This document shows positions 1 through 8,155 of a stretch of DNA of 64,000 nucleotides, piece by piece. The position numbers were made by a program, and so were the translations under genes. Origin of the DNA: RGIG1995 sp045587445 (GTDB lineage: Bacteria > Bacillota > Clostridia > Oscillospirales > CAG-272). Below the pieces are notes generated by a model. It saw only the letters and a list, made by a program, of their open reading frames with translations, ran no database searches and was not told the DNA's origin. The DNA lies in NCBI GenBank assembly GCA_045587445.1, contig JAZNCH010000065.1:1-64000 (forward strand), in the 5' to 3' direction. How positions within the stretch are numbered: position 1 is the first letter of the stretch; every line of letters starts with the position of its first letter.

Positions 1-150
1 GGTTATCGTAACTTTAATCGCTTTCGTAATCGTATCTTACATATCTTTTCTCTCAAAAAAATACAAGCAGCTACATCTTAATGTAACTGCTCGCATTTCT
101 CATTTTAATTTTTTCTTTACCCCAACTATTGACATAGAACCAATAATACA

Positions 151-186
151 AACAAAAATCCGTCCTCTTTCGAGAACGGATTTTCG
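151..186 (-). terminator. Rho-independent terminator of tRNA-Gly
   Basis: A 9-bp stem (AAAATCCGT pairing with ACGGATTTT) lies directly downstream of the tRNA on the minus strand and is followed on that strand by a run of T. Bases 1-150 beyond it hold no gene I can support. Confidence 0.8.
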
Positions 187-188
187 TT

Positions 189-262
<74 letters not shown>

Positions 263-279
263 ATTTATTGTGCCTACAT

Positions 280-308
280 ATATTACCACAACGCCACACA
301 TTTGTCAA
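280..308 (-). promoter_or_regulatory. Promoter of tRNA-Gly
   Basis: Minus-strand TTGACA, 17-bp spacer, TAATAT; the -10 ends about 18 bp upstream of the tRNA 5' end. A good match to a housekeeping sigma-A promoter. Confidence 0.8.
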
Positions 309-400
309 GAGTTATTTCAAATTTTTTTAGATAACATATTTTGTGTAAAGTTATCATATATTTTTACCAAAAAAACAATTACTTTTCGGAGGAACACAAA

Positions 401-907
401 ATGACAAACAATAAAAAGCTTTTCGTGTACTCGATTAAAGCACAAACGTTACAGTTTTTTTCGATAGTCGCCCTTTCGGTTATTGCTCTGCTCGTGCTTA
501 TCGCCTTTATTCCAACCTATGAGCCGACGGTTATCAATACGCTCTACACTGAAACGGCTAACGTTAATTTCAACAAAATAAAAACTAACGACGACAGAGT
601 TGACTTTCTCGAACAGTTTGGCTGGACAGTATCGGAGACACCCGTTGACGAACAAAAAGTAACCATACCGCAGGAATTTGACAAAATAATGTTAAGCTAC
701 AACGAGTTTCAACGCCAAATGGGACTTGACCTTGCAAAATATAAGGGCAAAGACGTTATGCGATACACATACGAGGTAACAAACTATCCCGAATACGAAG
801 GCAGAGTATATGCGAATGTGCTTATATACCGCAATAAAGTTATCGGCGGCGATATTTGTTCGGCAGATTCAAAGGGTTTCTTGCAAGGCTTTGTAAAAAG
901 TAATTAA
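401..907 (+). CDS. DUF4830 domain-containing membrane-anchored protein
   Basis: 168 residues, function unknown. The start at 401 is chosen because a GGAGG site lies just upstream; an in-frame ATG at 341 lacks one. After a short basic N-terminus there is one hydrophobic segment (about residues 17-40), so the rest is probably outside the membrane. From about residue 65 the sequence matches my recollection of the DUF4830 family: QFGWTVSE near its start, then IPQEFDKIMLSYNEFQ, DLAKYKGKDVMRYTYEV, and an end with IGGDICS and GFLQGF. DUF4830 proteins are common in gut Clostridia and have no assigned activity. It stands alone; a copy of the hairpin repeat follows it. Confidence 0.8.
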   Translation: MTNNKKLFVYSIKAQTLQFFSIVALSVIALLVLIAFIPTYEPTVINTLYTETANVNFNKIKTNDDRVDFLEQFGWTVSETPVDEQKVTIPQEFDKIMLSYNEFQRQMGLDLAKYKGKDVMRYTYEVTNYPEYEGRVYANVLIYRNKVIGGDICSADSKGFLQGFVKSN

Positions 908-920
908 TAATTCTTCATCT

Positions 921-1007
921 CCCTACTTTCTTTAAGGAAGAACGTAGGCCCGCTTTCTTTCGCAGAAAGCTTGGCAAAGAACTTGCCTCTCTGGTTTGTA
1001 CAAATAT
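921..1007 (+). repeat. Double-hairpin dispersed repeat, copy 1
   Basis: Contains the core shared with copies near 5.15, 7.7-8.1, 15.65 and 26.67 kb: a CTTTCTT/AAGAAAG hairpin followed by GGCAAAGAACTTGCC, CTCTCTGG and TTTGTACAAAT. It lies downstream of a plus-strand gene in the same orientation as all other copies. Confidence 0.75.
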
Positions 1008-1079
1008 TGTTAAATGCGGTAGGGGGCGATGTCCTCGACGCCCCCTTTTAAAAAAACAATCAATTTACCCCAACAACAA

Positions 1080-1116
1080 AATCCCCCCGACAAACTTCAA
1101 AATCTGTCGGGGGATT
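1080..1116. terminator. Terminator hairpin 3' of the small membrane protein gene
   Basis: Twelve-base arms (AATCCCCCGACA type) close a 12-base loop. T-rich tracts flank both sides, so it could end the minus-strand transcript and also stop plus-strand read-through. Confidence 0.7.
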
Positions 1117-1118
1117 CT

Positions 1119-1478
1119 TTATTTATCTTCTTTTTCATTGTCATCTCTGTTTTCGTTTTGCGAATTGGATATTTTTCGCTCTACTAACTCACGGATATTT
1201 GCACTCCAATTTCCGTCTTTAGACAACGCATCTTGAAATTCTCTAAAATCAGGGTTGTCGCTTTCTTCGAGACAGGTCCGACGAATCCTAATTTGTTCTA
1301 TCAAAGAAAGCACAATATCTAAAAACAAAAGAGCTGAGCCAATCTTCAAGCAGGTTTCAGAAAACAATCCTATAATCAACAAGATAACACTGGGAACAAA
1401 AAGCCAAAAGAAATGAAACACTATGTTTGTTATAAATCCAATAATAAATAAGCTTGCCGGATATTTTCTATTGTTCAT
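1119..1478 (-). CDS. Small integral membrane protein of unknown function
   Basis: 119 residues. I do not recognise the family. Residues about 8-40 and 43-62 are strongly hydrophobic and could form two or three membrane spans. The C-terminal half is hydrophilic and ends in a run of acidic and polar residues, probably cytoplasmic. An AAGGAG site 8 bases before the ATG supports the start. The gene begins only 12 bases after the stop codon of the phosphodiesterase gene at 1491-2249, whose stop overlaps this ribosome binding site, so the two are probably cotranscribed. Confidence 0.65.
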   Translation of the reverse strand: MNNRKYPASLFIIGFITNIVFHFFWLFVPSVILLIIGLFSETCLKIGSALLFLDIVLSLIEQIRIRRTCLEESDNPDFREFQDALSKDGNWSANIRELVERKISNSQNENRDDNEKEDK

Positions 1479-1490
1479 AATTAAATCTCC

Positions 1491-2249
1491 TTATATTTTC
1501 AATTCAATAAAAAGTCCGTAGTGGTCTGACGGATATTTTCCGTCAACCGTTTCCGTCATTATCTTTTGATATACAGGTGTAACATTTTCATCAATAAAAC
1601 AAAAATCTACATGCGAATCGGGGTGCTTTTCGGGAACATATCCATGATATGTCGTTCCCTCTTCTTTAGAAGTAACCGCGTTTACGTCAACGAAGTGCTT
1701 TACCATTTCAGCGTAACCCGCATCCTTGGAAGTCATATTAAAATCACCGGTTACAAACGTGGGATAGTCGGATATTTTTTTGCTGTATTCATATATAAGC
1801 TTTGCGCTTGCCACCTGACCGGCATCGCCGAAACCGAAATGGGTGTTCATAAATGCAAAACATTTACCCGACTTTTTATCGTGCAAAATAACGTAAGAGC
1901 AAATTCTGTTCCTGTGATACTTTTCGTCCCAACCGCCCGACATTTCCTCGGGTGTATCGGAAAGCCAAAAGGTTCCCCTCTTCAAACAGTCAAAACAACC
2001 TTTTTTCCAAAGTATCGGCACCGATTCTCCCCCCGGCACATTGTCGCTCGGCACACGATAAAACTCATATTCGTCTAAAAAGTATTTATCAAACTGCTCT
2101 TGCCAAGCATCGCGGAATTCCTGCACACCTATAACGTCGGGATTATAGGGGGTGATAACCTTATGCAGTCTCGGCCCTCTTTCAGCAATAGAATGACCGT
2201 CGGGGTCATTTGCGCATCTGATGTTAAAACTGATTATTTTAAGTTCCAT
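1491..2249 (-). CDS. Endonuclease/exonuclease/phosphatase (EEP) family hydrolase
   Basis: 252 residues. EEP-fold metal-dependent phosphodiesterase. Motifs visible: SFNIRCAND at the N-terminus (Asn metal/substrate contact), IGVQEFRD (metal-binding Glu), GDFNMTS (catalytic Asp and Asn), and SDHYGL near the C-terminus (Asp-His pair). Family members cut phosphodiester or phosphomonoester bonds in nucleic acids, inositides or sphingomyelin; the substrate here cannot be read from sequence. There is no signal peptide, so it should be cytoplasmic. The ATG at 2249 is preferred to the GTG at 2255 because GAGGTG lies five bases before the ATG and overlaps the GTG. Confidence 0.85.
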   Translation of the reverse strand: MELKIISFNIRCANDPDGHSIAERGPRLHKVITPYNPDVIGVQEFRDAWQEQFDKYFLDEYEFYRVPSDNVPGGESVPILWKKGCFDCLKRGTFWLSDTPEEMSGGWDEKYHRNRICSYVILHDKKSGKCFAFMNTHFGFGDAGQVASAKLIYEYSKKISDYPTFVTGDFNMTSKDAGYAEMVKHFVDVNAVTSKEEGTTYHGYVPEKHPDSHVDFCFIDENVTPVYQKIMTETVDGKYPSDHYGLFIELKI

Positions 2250-2311
2250 AACCACACCTCATTCAAAACTCTCCTTTTTATTCCAATATATTATGTATAG
2301 TTTCAGCAAAA

Positions 2312-3121
2312 TTAATTTTGCAAGATTTTCAGTATTTCACCCGCATCTTCCATTACGATATGGGGCTTATCTTCCGACTTCTCCAAAATTTCCTTTGTAG
2401 TCTCCCCACTCATAACGAGTATAGTCAACACCCCCGCATTGAGACCGCTTTTTATATCAGTATATATTCTGTCGCCGATAACTGCTGTTTCGTTCTTTTC
2501 AGCACCCGCCTTTTCCATAGCAAGTATGGGCATTAAAGGTTCAGGTTTGCCTATAAAAACAGGTCTTCTGCCCGAAACGTTGTAAAGCATATCGCACACG
2601 CTTCCGCAGTCGGGAACGCTTCCGAATTCTGTCGGGCATACGTAGTCGGGATTAGTAGCAATATAGAGTATATCCTTTCTCGTGCAAAGCATATACGAAA
2701 TGTCGTGGAGCTTTTTAAAGTTAAGCTCGGTATCAAAGCCCATAACTATGCAGTCGGTTTTTGCTACGTCATCGGTGATAGAAAATCCATTCTCTCTGAG
2801 TTCGGTTTTCAGGGACTCCGTACCGCACACGTAAAGCAAACTGTTTGCATAATGTTTCTTTAAATAATATGCCGTTGCCTGCGATGATGTTATAAAATCG
2901 TCGTGTTCGGCTTCTATCCCCAATTTCGACATTTTTTCTATGTAAGCCTTAACACTCTTGGAAGAATTATTTGTCATAAACAAATATCTTCCGCCGTTCG
3001 CCTTAATAGACTGCAAAAGACGAGGCGTAAATTCATAGAGTCTATCGCCAAGATAAAGTGTGCCGTCCATATCAAACAAAAACAGCTTTATTCTTTTTAC
3101 TTTGTCATAAATTTCCGTCAT
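2312..3121 (-). CDS. HAD-IIA family hydrolase (NagD-like phosphatase)
   Basis: 269 residues, a normal length for HAD subfamily IIA. Motif I is FDMDGTLYLGD (nucleophile Asp plus general acid Asp), motif II is FMTNNSSKS, the motif III lysine lies in GKPEPLM, and motif IV is IGDRIYTDI. The large C2 cap typical of NagD and 4-nitrophenyl phosphatases sits between motifs II and III. Substrates in this group are small phosphorylated metabolites such as sugar or nucleoside monophosphates; the true one is unknown. A start at 3121 puts the catalytic domain at residue 10 and has AGGT upstream; a longer frame from 3166 adds a poor leader. Confidence 0.88.
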   Translation of the reverse strand: MTEIYDKVKRIKLFLFDMDGTLYLGDRLYEFTPRLLQSIKANGGRYLFMTNNSSKSVKAYIEKMSKLGIEAEHDDFITSSQATAYYLKKHYANSLLYVCGTESLKTELRENGFSITDDVAKTDCIVMGFDTELNFKKLHDISYMLCTRKDILYIATNPDYVCPTEFGSVPDCGSVCDMLYNVSGRRPVFIGKPEPLMPILAMEKAGAEKNETAVIGDRIYTDIKSGLNAGVLTILVMSGETTKEILEKSEDKPHIVMEDAGEILKILQN

Positions 3122-3170
3122 ATCATTAATACCTATATTTTTATTATATATTTTTAGAGGCAACAATCTT

Positions 3171-3339
3171 TCAGCCGTATATATTATCGCATATTACTTG
3201 CCCAATTTCAATAGGCACCGAAACTTTTTTTGATTTTATAAGCTCCGTAACCTCAAATGTTTTTATCTTTGTGTATGGGAAAATCGGTTTTAACACTCAC
3301 AATAGTGCTTTCTCTGTTAACAATATAGAAATTTTTCAT
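3171..3339 (-). pseudogene. Frameshifted DUF1667 remnant
   Basis: Read in two frames joined at an A5 run near 3259-3263, the minus strand gives a 55-residue product with VSVKTDFPIHKDK, then EVTELIKSKKVSVPIEIGQ and VICDNIYG. This resembles the C-terminal half of DUF1667, a small protein normally next to glycerol-3-phosphate dehydrogenase-like flavoproteins, from memory of the family. The Cys-rich N-terminal half is missing and the frame is broken by one extra base, so it is most likely a decaying gene. The rest of the 3122-3532 gap holds the promoter of the next gene and nothing else I can recognise. Confidence 0.5.
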
Positions 3340-3443
3340 TTTTAGATAATCGCATTAAATTTTCCTCCCCTCAAAAAAATTAAGGTTAAAGACTTATAAT
3401 AAAACTAAAAACTTTTAAAATATATAAATATAGACAATACATC

Positions 3444-3471
3444 TTGATTTTTCACAAAAATATGTTACAAT
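3444..3471 (+). promoter_or_regulatory. Promoter of the phosphofructokinase gene
   Basis: TTGATT, 16-bp spacer, TACAAT with an upstream TG (extended -10). It lies about 60 bp before the start codon. Confidence 0.65.
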
Positions 3472-3532
3472 GAACATAATGGTAATTTTTAAAACAATTA
3501 TATTTTAATAAAACTGAAAGGACATAAACATT

Positions 3533-4768
3533 ATGTTAAAAGGAAATGCTATTGTAGGTCAGTCAGGCGGTCCTACTGCCGCAATTAACGCAACTTTGGC
3601 AGGCGTTATCAAGGGTGCGTTTGATTCTGAAGCTATTGACGTTATTTACGGAGCGCACAACGGTGTTGAAGGTATGCTTGAGGGCAGAATTACAAACCTC
3701 AATGAAGTTTTTAAAACAGAAATGGACTTGAAGCTTTTGGCATCTACTCCTGCGGCAGCTCTCGGCTCGTGCAGACGTAAGCTTCCCAAGATGGGAGACG
3801 ACGATGCAGTATACGAAAAGCTCTTCGATTTCTTTAAGGCAAACAATATCCATTATTTCTTCTATATAGGCGGAAACGATTCTATGGATACCGTTGCAAA
3901 GGTTTCGGCTTATGCTGAAGCTCACAACTACGAAATAAAGGTTATGGGTGTACCGAAGACAATAGACAACGACGTTGTGGGAACTGACCACACCCCCGGT
4001 TACGGCTCTGCGGCTAAATATATCGCAACGTCTATGCAGGAAATTCTCCGCGACTGTGCAGTATATACAGTTAAGGCTGTTACAATCGTTGAAATTATGG
4101 GTAGAGATGCAGGTTGGCTTACCGTTGCGGCAGGTCTTCCCCGCGTAATTAACGGAATCGGTCCCGACTACATCTACCTCCCCGAAAGAGATTTTGATAC
4201 TGATAAATTTATTGAAGACGTAAAGAAAGCACTTGAAAAGCACCCGAACGTTGTAATCGCAGTATCCGAAGGTCTCCGAGGTGCCGACGGCAAGTACGTT
4301 GGCGAATCCACACAAAGCGGAGCTACCGACGTATTCGGTCATAAGTATCTTTCGGGAACAGGCAAATGCCTCGAGCTTCTCGTAAAAGAAAAGATTGGCT
4401 GTAAGGTTCGCTCAATCGAGCTTAACCTCCTCCAGAGATGTGCTTCACACTGTGCTTCAAAGGCAGATATTGACGAATCGCTTATGGTCGGTGCTGCCGC
4501 AGTAAAGAACGCCACTGCAGGTGTAACAGGAAAGATGATGTGTTTTGCACGCACCTCCGATTCTCCCTACACCGTTGAACCCACCTATGCTGACATAGAA
4601 AAGATTGCAAATCAGGTTAAAGAAGTTCCCGACGAATTTATTAACACTGAGGGCAACGACGTAACCGACGCTTGTCTTGAATACATCAAACCTCTTATTG
4701 AGGGCGAAGCAGAAGTATTCTGGAAGAACGGACTTCCTCAGCATTTCGCAATTAACTACAAAGGCTAA
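3533..4768 (+). CDS. 6-phosphofructokinase, probably pyrophosphate-dependent
   Basis: 411 residues. Phosphorylates fructose 6-phosphate to fructose 1,6-bisphosphate in glycolysis. The phosphate-donor site carries GQSGGPTAAIN at the N-terminus and IGGNDSMDT at about residues 112-120. The Asp after GGN, in place of the Gly of ATP enzymes, together with Lys in PKTIDND (141-147), is the pattern linked to pyrophosphate use. Substrate-binding EIMGRDAGW and SEG motifs follow. The donor assignment is inferred from these residues. The gene is preceded by AAAGGA, has its own extended -10 promoter and ends at a strong terminator, so it is monocistronic. Confidence 0.9.
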   Translation: MLKGNAIVGQSGGPTAAINATLAGVIKGAFDSEAIDVIYGAHNGVEGMLEGRITNLNEVFKTEMDLKLLASTPAAALGSCRRKLPKMGDDDAVYEKLFDFFKANNIHYFFYIGGNDSMDTVAKVSAYAEAHNYEIKVMGVPKTIDNDVVGTDHTPGYGSAAKYIATSMQEILRDCAVYTVKAVTIVEIMGRDAGWLTVAAGLPRVINGIGPDYIYLPERDFDTDKFIEDVKKALEKHPNVVIAVSEGLRGADGKYVGESTQSGATDVFGHKYLSGTGKCLELLVKEKIGCKVRSIELNLLQRCASHCASKADIDESLMVGAAAVKNATAGVTGKMMCFARTSDSPYTVEPTYADIEKIANQVKEVPDEFINTEGNDVTDACLEYIKPLIEGEAEVFWKNGLPQHFAINYKG

Positions 4769-4775
4769 TAACATC

Positions 4776-4818
4776 GGGATATAGGGTTTCGCCCTGTATC
4801 CCATTTTTATTTTTTTTG
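4776..4818 (+). terminator. Terminator of the phosphofructokinase gene
   Basis: An 11-bp stem (GGGATATAGGG against CCCTGTATCCC, one G-T pair) with a five-base loop is followed by a long T-rich tract. Confidence 0.85.
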
Positions 4819-4885
4819 CATATTTTTTATAAAAAAACAAACACTACTCCTACAGTAAAATATTTTATAAAAAAGGAGTAAATAT

Positions 4886-5080
4886 ATGCAAAACAAAACA
4901 ATGTCCAACAAAAGCATGAAGATTGCCTCGGGAATAATCGCGGGAAGTATAGCGGCAACAGCGATAGGGGTAGCACTTACAACAACGAAAAAGCCCAAAT
5001 CAAAAATGCAGAAAAGCACAGCTCGCACGCTTAATACGATAAGCCACATTACACACAGCTTAGCAAATATAATAGGTTAA
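4886..5080 (+). CDS. Small membrane-associated protein of unknown function
   Basis: 64 residues. I cannot assign it to a named family. It has a short polar N-terminus, one hydrophobic small-residue segment (about residues 12-33, rich in Ala, Gly, Ile and Thr), then a lysine-rich stretch KKPKSKMQKS and an amphipathic tail. This could be a single-pass membrane or YtxH-like peptide. It is treated as real because a clean AAAAGGAG site lies before the ATG and a perfect terminator starts seven bases after the stop codon. It may share transcription with the upstream gene by read-through. Confidence 0.6.
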   Translation: MQNKTMSNKSMKIASGIIAGSIAATAIGVALTTTKKPKSKMQKSTARTLNTISHITHSLANIIG

Positions 5081-5086
5081 AATTAT

Positions 5087-5125
5087 GCCGACTGTTTAAA
5101 AAGGAGCGAAACAGTCGGCTTTTTC
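5087..5125 (+). terminator. Terminator of the 64-residue protein gene
   Basis: A perfect 11-bp stem (GCCGACTGTTT/AAACAGTCGGC) is followed by TTTTT. The gap after it (5126-5322) holds a degenerate copy of the dispersed hairpin repeat at about 5146-5206 and no gene. Confidence 0.9.
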
Positions 5126-5322
5126 ATATATTAAAATATGTCCTCCCAATTTCTTCCACAGAAAGCTTAGCAAAAACCAACAGAACTTCTTTGTATAAAT
5201 ATGTTTTTTCTTGGAGGCAATGCTCTCGTCGCCCTCTACAATGTTAATTAACATTTAAAAAAAGTTGTCTCATTTTCTATCCCCTGTTATAGCATTTATC
5301 AATAAAAATTCCATTTTATGTA

Positions 5323-5351
5323 TTGACACTGCAACAAAATAGGTATATAAT
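5323..5351 (+). promoter_or_regulatory. Promoter of serC-serA
   Basis: Perfect consensus TTGACA, 17-bp spacer, TATAAT, about 45 bp upstream of the serC start. No riboswitch or operator palindrome is obvious in the short leader. Confidence 0.9.
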
Positions 5352-5394
5352 GTAATTTGATTTTATTATTTTACTAAGGAGTGTTTTTAAGAAA

Positions 5395-6483
5395 ATGAAA
5401 AGAGTTTACAATTTCTCTGCAGGGCCGTCTATGTTGCCTATGCCCGTACTCGAAAAGTGTGCAAATGAAATGGTATGTTACGGCGAATCAGGCATGTCAG
5501 TTATGGAGATGAGCCACCGTTCTCCAGTATACGAGGAGATCATAGCAGGAACAGAATCACTCCTGCGTGAAGTAATGAACATACCGGAAAACTATAAGGT
5601 TTTGTTTATGCAGGGCGGAGCATCGACACAGTTCTCTGCTGTTCCGCTTAACCTTATGACAGGTTCGGGCAAGGCTGACTACGTTGTATCCGGTCAGTTT
5701 TCCAAGAAAGCATTTCAGGAAGCAAAAAAATTCGGCGACGTTGTATGCGTAACTTCTTCGGAAGATAAAAACAATTCTTATATCCCCGTTTTCAAAAAAG
5801 AAGATATTCGTCCCGACGCCGATTACGTACACATTTGCTTCAACAATACAATTTACGGTACAAAGTATTACTACATTCCCGATACCGGCGACATTCCCTT
5901 GGTTGCGGATATGTCATCTTGCATTCTCTCCGAGCCGGTTGACGTAACGAAGTTCGGTATGATTTACGCAGGCGCTCAGAAGAATATGGCTCCCGCAGGA
6001 CTTACCGTTGTAATTATACGCGAAGACCTTCTCGGCAAGGAAAGAGACATTACCCCCGTAATGCTCAACTACAAGATTATTGCAGACAATGATTCTATGT
6101 ACAATACACCTCCGTGCTATCCCATTTACGTATGCAAGCTCGTACTTGAATGGATAAAGGATATGGGCGGACTTGAGGTTATGAAAGAGAAGAATATTAA
6201 GAAAGCAAAGGTTCTTTACGACTACCTCGATTCTCAGGATTATTATATAGCCCCCGTCGAAAAGCAGAGCCGTTCTATGATGAACGTTACTTTCGTAACA
6301 GGCGATGCCGACCTCGACAAGAAGTTTGCAAAGGAAGCAGATGCAAAGGGCTTTAAGAACATAAAGGGACACCGTTCCGTAGGCGGTATGCGTGCTTCTA
6401 TCTATAACGCAATGCCCTATGAAGGCGTAGCAGACCTCGTAGAATTTATGAAAGAATTTGCAAAAAACAATCCCAAAGGTTAA
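5395..6483 (+). CDS. serC: Phosphoserine aminotransferase
   Basis: 362 residues. PLP-dependent class V aminotransferase that converts 3-phosphohydroxypyruvate and glutamate to phosphoserine, the second step of serine synthesis. The N-terminal NFSAGPSMLP motif is diagnostic. FMQGGAST binds the cofactor phosphate, and Lys196 in GAQKNMAPAG is the expected Schiff-base lysine. The C-terminal HRSVGGMRASIYNAMP segment is also typical. AAGGAG lies upstream of the ATG. serA starts 21 bases downstream, so the pair forms a serine operon lacking a phosphoserine phosphatase gene here. Confidence 0.97.
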   Translation: MKRVYNFSAGPSMLPMPVLEKCANEMVCYGESGMSVMEMSHRSPVYEEIIAGTESLLREVMNIPENYKVLFMQGGASTQFSAVPLNLMTGSGKADYVVSGQFSKKAFQEAKKFGDVVCVTSSEDKNNSYIPVFKKEDIRPDADYVHICFNNTIYGTKYYYIPDTGDIPLVADMSSCILSEPVDVTKFGMIYAGAQKNMAPAGLTVVIIREDLLGKERDITPVMLNYKIIADNDSMYNTPPCYPIYVCKLVLEWIKDMGGLEVMKEKNIKKAKVLYDYLDSQDYYIAPVEKQSRSMMNVTFVTGDADLDKKFAKEADAKGFKNIKGHRSVGGMRASIYNAMPYEGVADLVEFMKEFAKNNPKG

Positions 6484-6504
6484 TTTACTATTAAGGTGAA
6501 GAAA

Positions 6505-7644
6505 ATGAAGAATATTCAGTTATTAAATAAGATTGCTCCCTGCGGCACAGCCCTTTTTGATAAGGCTGAATATGCCGTTGAAGAGAACATAGAAAATCCC
6601 GATGCTATAATGGTACGTTCTGCCGTTATGCACGAAATGGAGTTTGGTTCTAACCTCAAGGCTATCGCAAGAGCGGGTGCGGGTGTAAACAATATCCCCC
6701 TTGATAAATGTGCTGAACAGGGTATCGTTGTTTTCAATACCCCCGGAGCTAACGCAAATGCGGTAAAGGAACTTGCAGTATGTGCGCTTATGCTTGCATC
6801 GCGTGATATTATAGGCGGTGTTGAATGGGCAAACAGTCTCGTTGGTACTGAAAACATTGCAAAGCAGGTTGAAAAGGGCAAGTCAAAGTTCGGTGGAGTT
6901 GAAATTGTCGGCAAGACTTTGGGTATAATCGGTCTCGGTGCTATCGGCGGTATGCTTGCAAACGCGGCTGAAAGCCTTGGTATGAAAGTTATCGGCTGCG
7001 ACCCCTACCTCAGCGTTGATGCAGCTTGGCATATCCACGAGGGTGTTGAAAGAGTTGCGACTTTTGAAGACGTGTTCAAAAATTCGGATTACATAAGCGT
7101 ACACGTTCCCGCTACTGCAGAAACGAAAGGTTTTCTTAATACAAACTCCTTTGGTATGATGAAGGACGGCGTAAGAATTCTTAACCTCGCAAGAGCAGAC
7201 CTCGTAAACACAGACGACCTTAAGGCAGCTATTGAAAGCGGTAAGGTTGCATCTTACGTAACAGACTTTCCGACAGAAGAGACTGTTGGCGTTAAGGGGA
7301 TAATAGCTATTCCCCACCTTGGTGCATCTACCGAAGAAGCGGAAGACAACTGTGCCGTTATGGCAGCAAAAGAGCTTATTGATTACCTCGAAAACGGTAA
7401 CATCAAAAACAGCGTAAACTACCCTGCTGTTTCATCTCCAAGAAGCCACGCGAACAGAGTATGCGTTCTTCACGCAAATGTAGACGGTCTTTTCTCGAAG
7501 ATTACATCTCTCTTTAAAGGCGACTTTATGACAAAATCGAGAGGTAACGTTGCATATACGATAGTAGATACGGACGACCTCCGTGATGATGCAGTTGCAA
7601 AGGCAACAGCACTCGACGGCGTATACAAAGTAAACGTTATATAA
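6505..7644 (+). CDS. serA: D-3-phosphoglycerate dehydrogenase
   Basis: 379 residues, the short form. Oxidises 3-phosphoglycerate to 3-phosphohydroxypyruvate with NAD, feeding SerC. The NAD-binding Rossmann motif is GLGAIGG (from residue 143). NLARADLV supplies the substrate-binding Arg, the catalytic His lies in PHLGASTEEAE, and AGAGVNNIP is a substrate-binding segment. After about residue 315 there is a short ACT-like regulatory region (RVCVLHANVDGLFSKI). The ATG at 6505 is used; an upstream GTG at 6496 overlaps its own AAGG site. The gene is cotranscribed with serC. Confidence 0.95.
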   Translation: MKNIQLLNKIAPCGTALFDKAEYAVEENIENPDAIMVRSAVMHEMEFGSNLKAIARAGAGVNNIPLDKCAEQGIVVFNTPGANANAVKELAVCALMLASRDIIGGVEWANSLVGTENIAKQVEKGKSKFGGVEIVGKTLGIIGLGAIGGMLANAAESLGMKVIGCDPYLSVDAAWHIHEGVERVATFEDVFKNSDYISVHVPATAETKGFLNTNSFGMMKDGVRILNLARADLVNTDDLKAAIESGKVASYVTDFPTEETVGVKGIIAIPHLGASTEEAEDNCAVMAAKELIDYLENGNIKNSVNYPAVSSPRSHANRVCVLHANVDGLFSKITSLFKGDFMTKSRGNVAYTIVDTDDLRDDAVAKATALDGVYKVNVI

Positions 7645-8094
7645 CAATTAGAAATCAAATGGGCGGATTTGAATTCCGCCCTACTTTCTTTGAGGAAGAA
7701 AGTAGCAAAGAACCTTGCCTCTCTTGGTTTCTGCCGTTTAATATTATTTCTACAAACACTACAGCTATATCGTAGGGCGAGGGCTTGCTCCCGCCGTTTT
7801 CTTTTGTAGAAAGTAGCAAAGAACCCTGCCTCTCTCGGTTTCTGCCGTTTAATATTATTTCTACAAACACTACAGCTATATCGTAGGGCGAGGGCTTGCT
7901 CCCGCCGTTTTCTTTTGTAGAAAGTAGCAAAGAACCCTGCCTCTCTCGGTTTGTGCGTACCCCAAGCCTCGCCCTTCGGGAGAGGTGGCGACGAAGCCGA
8001 CGGAGAGAGCTTTTGAGGAAAGAAAGTAATCCCACTTTCTTTCGCAGAAAGCTTGGCAAAGAACTTTGCCTCTCTGGTTTGCACAAATTATTAT
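7645..8094 (+). repeat. Repeat cluster with dispersed hairpin units
   Basis: This 511-base gap up to the PadR gene has no credible gene; the open frames across it are by-products of the repeat period. It holds at least four units of the dispersed double-hairpin repeat (CTTTCTT...AAGAAAG, then GCAAAGAAC and CCTCTCT) in plus orientation, and at about 7965-8010 a second type of unit, a GGGAGAGGTGGC and GACGGAGAG dyad, that recurs near 15.7 kb. Confidence 0.75.
7726..7947 (+). repeat. Tandem duplication of a 111-bp unit
   Basis: Two adjacent copies (7726-7836 and 7837-7947) start with GGTTTCTGCCG and end with CTCTCTC. The copies appear identical or nearly so, which suggests a recent duplication. 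Because 111 is divisible by three, a repeated peptide frame appears on the minus strand, but no ribosome binding site or coding signal supports it. Confidence 0.85.
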
Positions 8095-8104
8095 CTGTCT
8101 CCCA

Positions 8105-8135
8105 TTGACAAAATATACTATGCGTGGTATAGTAT
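8105..8135 (+). promoter_or_regulatory. Promoter and probable PadR operator
   Basis: TTGACA (8105-8110), 17-bp spacer, TATAGT (8128-8133). An inverted repeat ATACTAT-N7-ATAGTAT (8115-8135) covers the spacer and -10. Its position inside the promoter of a PadR gene suggests autorepression. Confidence 0.75.
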
Positions 8136-8155
8136 TATACAAAGGGAGGTATGTT

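Noticed and set aside
1..120. An open plus-strand frame starting with hydrophobic residues at the left edge
   Set aside because: It has no start in the window, runs straight through the tRNA-Gly gene and lacks a coding stop of its own; it might be the tail of a membrane protein but cannot be supported.
3563..4342. 259-codon ORF antisense to the phosphofructokinase gene
   Set aside because: It is fully opposite a strongly conserved gene and has Cys/Phe/Val-rich composition typical of shadow frames; the same applies to antisense frames over serC, mtlD, pnp, purH, topA and smc.
7645..8094. Possible CRISPR array
   Set aside because: The repeats are 111-bp adjacent duplicates and hairpins without unique spacers of even length, and no cas genes are in the window.
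7470..8142. Minus-strand ORFs of up to 204 codons with a repeated 37-residue peptide
   Set aside because: The repeat comes from the 111-bp DNA duplication; the frames cross hairpin repeats and the end of serA and have no start signals.
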